The position numbers and the translations under genes were made by a program. Positions 63,693 to 64,000 of a DNA stretch of 64,000 nt are shown in pieces. The stretch is taken from NCBI RefSeq assembly GCF_022761035.1, contig NZ_JAKWJP010000003.1:434001-498000 (forward strand), given 5' to 3'. The notes beneath the pieces are model-generated. The model did not search any database. It saw only the letters and a list, made by a program, of their open reading frames with translations, and had not been told where the DNA came from. Source of the DNA: Microbacterium sp. SS28. Lineage in GTDB: Bacteria; Actinomycetota; Actinomycetes; Actinomycetales; Microbacteriaceae. The stretch's first letter is position 1; every line of letters starts with the position of its first letter.

Positions 63693-64000
63693 CTATCGCA
63701 CATCAGAGGTTGGCCCCTCGAGCCGGACGAACTTCTGGTACTTGGCGTGTGGGATCCCTAGGAGAAGCGCGGGGTAGCGCGCGTAGAAAGTCGCCATCGA
63801 GGCAAATTCCCGCCTCCAGGCCGCGACATTGAGGGTCGTCGTTGCCCTCTCCCAGCCGTGGATCCACTGCACATCGCCCACGACGATGCTTGAGAGTCCG
63901 ATCGCGCGAGCGCGTAGGCAGAGATCCTTATCCTCGTAGTACACGAAGAACCGTTCGTCCCATGGGCCGTTGAGTCGGTCGAAGGCCTCCCGCGAGCCCA
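63693..64000 (-). CDS. GT2 family glycosyltransferase, C-terminal part (5' end outside window)
   Basis: The open frame continues to the window end. Visible: FDRLNGPWDERFFVYYEDKDLCLRAR, the late GT2 segment of rhamnosyl/capsule transferases with the ED acceptor motif, then IHGWERATTT. The N-terminal catalytic half lies beyond base 64000. Confidence 0.85.
   Translation of the reverse strand, partial: GSREAFDRLNGPWDERFFVYYEDKDLCLRARAIGLSSIVVGDVQWIHGWERATTTLNVAAWRREFASMATFYARYPALLLGIPHAKYQKFVRLEGPTSDVR

Overview
The window is high-GC actinobacterial DNA, about 70% G+C by eye for the first 50 kb. Microbacteriaceae, close to Microbacterium, is the likely source. The reasons are strong GCG/GTC/CTC codon use, many GTG starts, leaderless promoters, a DUF222/HNH protein, LPVTG and Tat-type exported proteins, and the recurring word GCGGCATCC. 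Most of the window is a cell-surface polysaccharide locus. This assignment rests on sequence reading only.

Layout. 1-4.2 kb: the end of a HAMP/class III cyclase, an MscS channel with a cyclic-nucleotide-binding tail, truA and an endonuclease/exonuclease/phosphatase-fold protein. 4.2-8.0 kb: an LPVTG surface protein, a DUF4012 membrane protein and a Wzz/BY-kinase. 8.1-12.3 kb: a small module of HprK-like/PqqD ATPase, signal peptidase I, a PF14907-type nucleotidyltransferase, a Tat-exported small protein and VanZ. 12.3-32.9 kb: the main exopolysaccharide cluster. It holds ugd, a Tat hydrolase, a Wzz pseudokinase, Wzy, a pyruvyltransferase/GT4 fusion, an Alg13/14-like glycosyltransferase, a lipoprotein esterase, two acyltransferases, GT2 and GT4 enzymes, Wzx, a second pyruvyltransferase and the divergent initiating sugar-1-phosphate transferase. 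Many genes overlap by ATGA or GTGA and so look translationally coupled. 32.9-39.2 kb: galU between two related one-helix proteins, an SGNH hydrolase with duplicated C-terminal domains, a polysaccharide lyase and a Tat-exported protein. 39.4-43.7 kb: ordinary accessory genes.

43.7-50.4 kb: two nearly identical genes for thrombospondin type-3 repeat proteins bracket a divergent cassette. The cassette holds an alpha/beta hydrolase, a large protein with an effector-associated-like domain plus a trypsin-like peptidase, a second trypsin-like peptidase and a membrane protein with an Ig-like domain. This is the best candidate for a little-described, conflict-type system.

50.6-64 kb: a second surface-glycan island with visibly lower G+C. 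It carries a Wzy-like polymerase, a complete pseudaminic acid pathway (PseB, PseC, a PseG-acetyltransferase fusion, PseI, PseF), a second PF14907-type nucleotidyltransferase, a GT-B protein, a WbsX/GH99-like protein, GT2 enzymes and a flippase. The last gene runs off the window.

How the genes work together. GalU and Ugd supply UDP-glucose and UDP-glucuronate. The sugar transferase at 29.3 kb starts lipid-linked repeat units, glycosyltransferases extend them, and acyl- and pyruvyltransferases decorate them. Wzx flips, Wzy polymerises, and the Wzz/BY-kinase pair controls length. The exported esterases and the lyase may trim the polymer. A GTAAC-N6-GTAAC type direct repeat lies before three transcription units of the main cluster and may be a shared operator.
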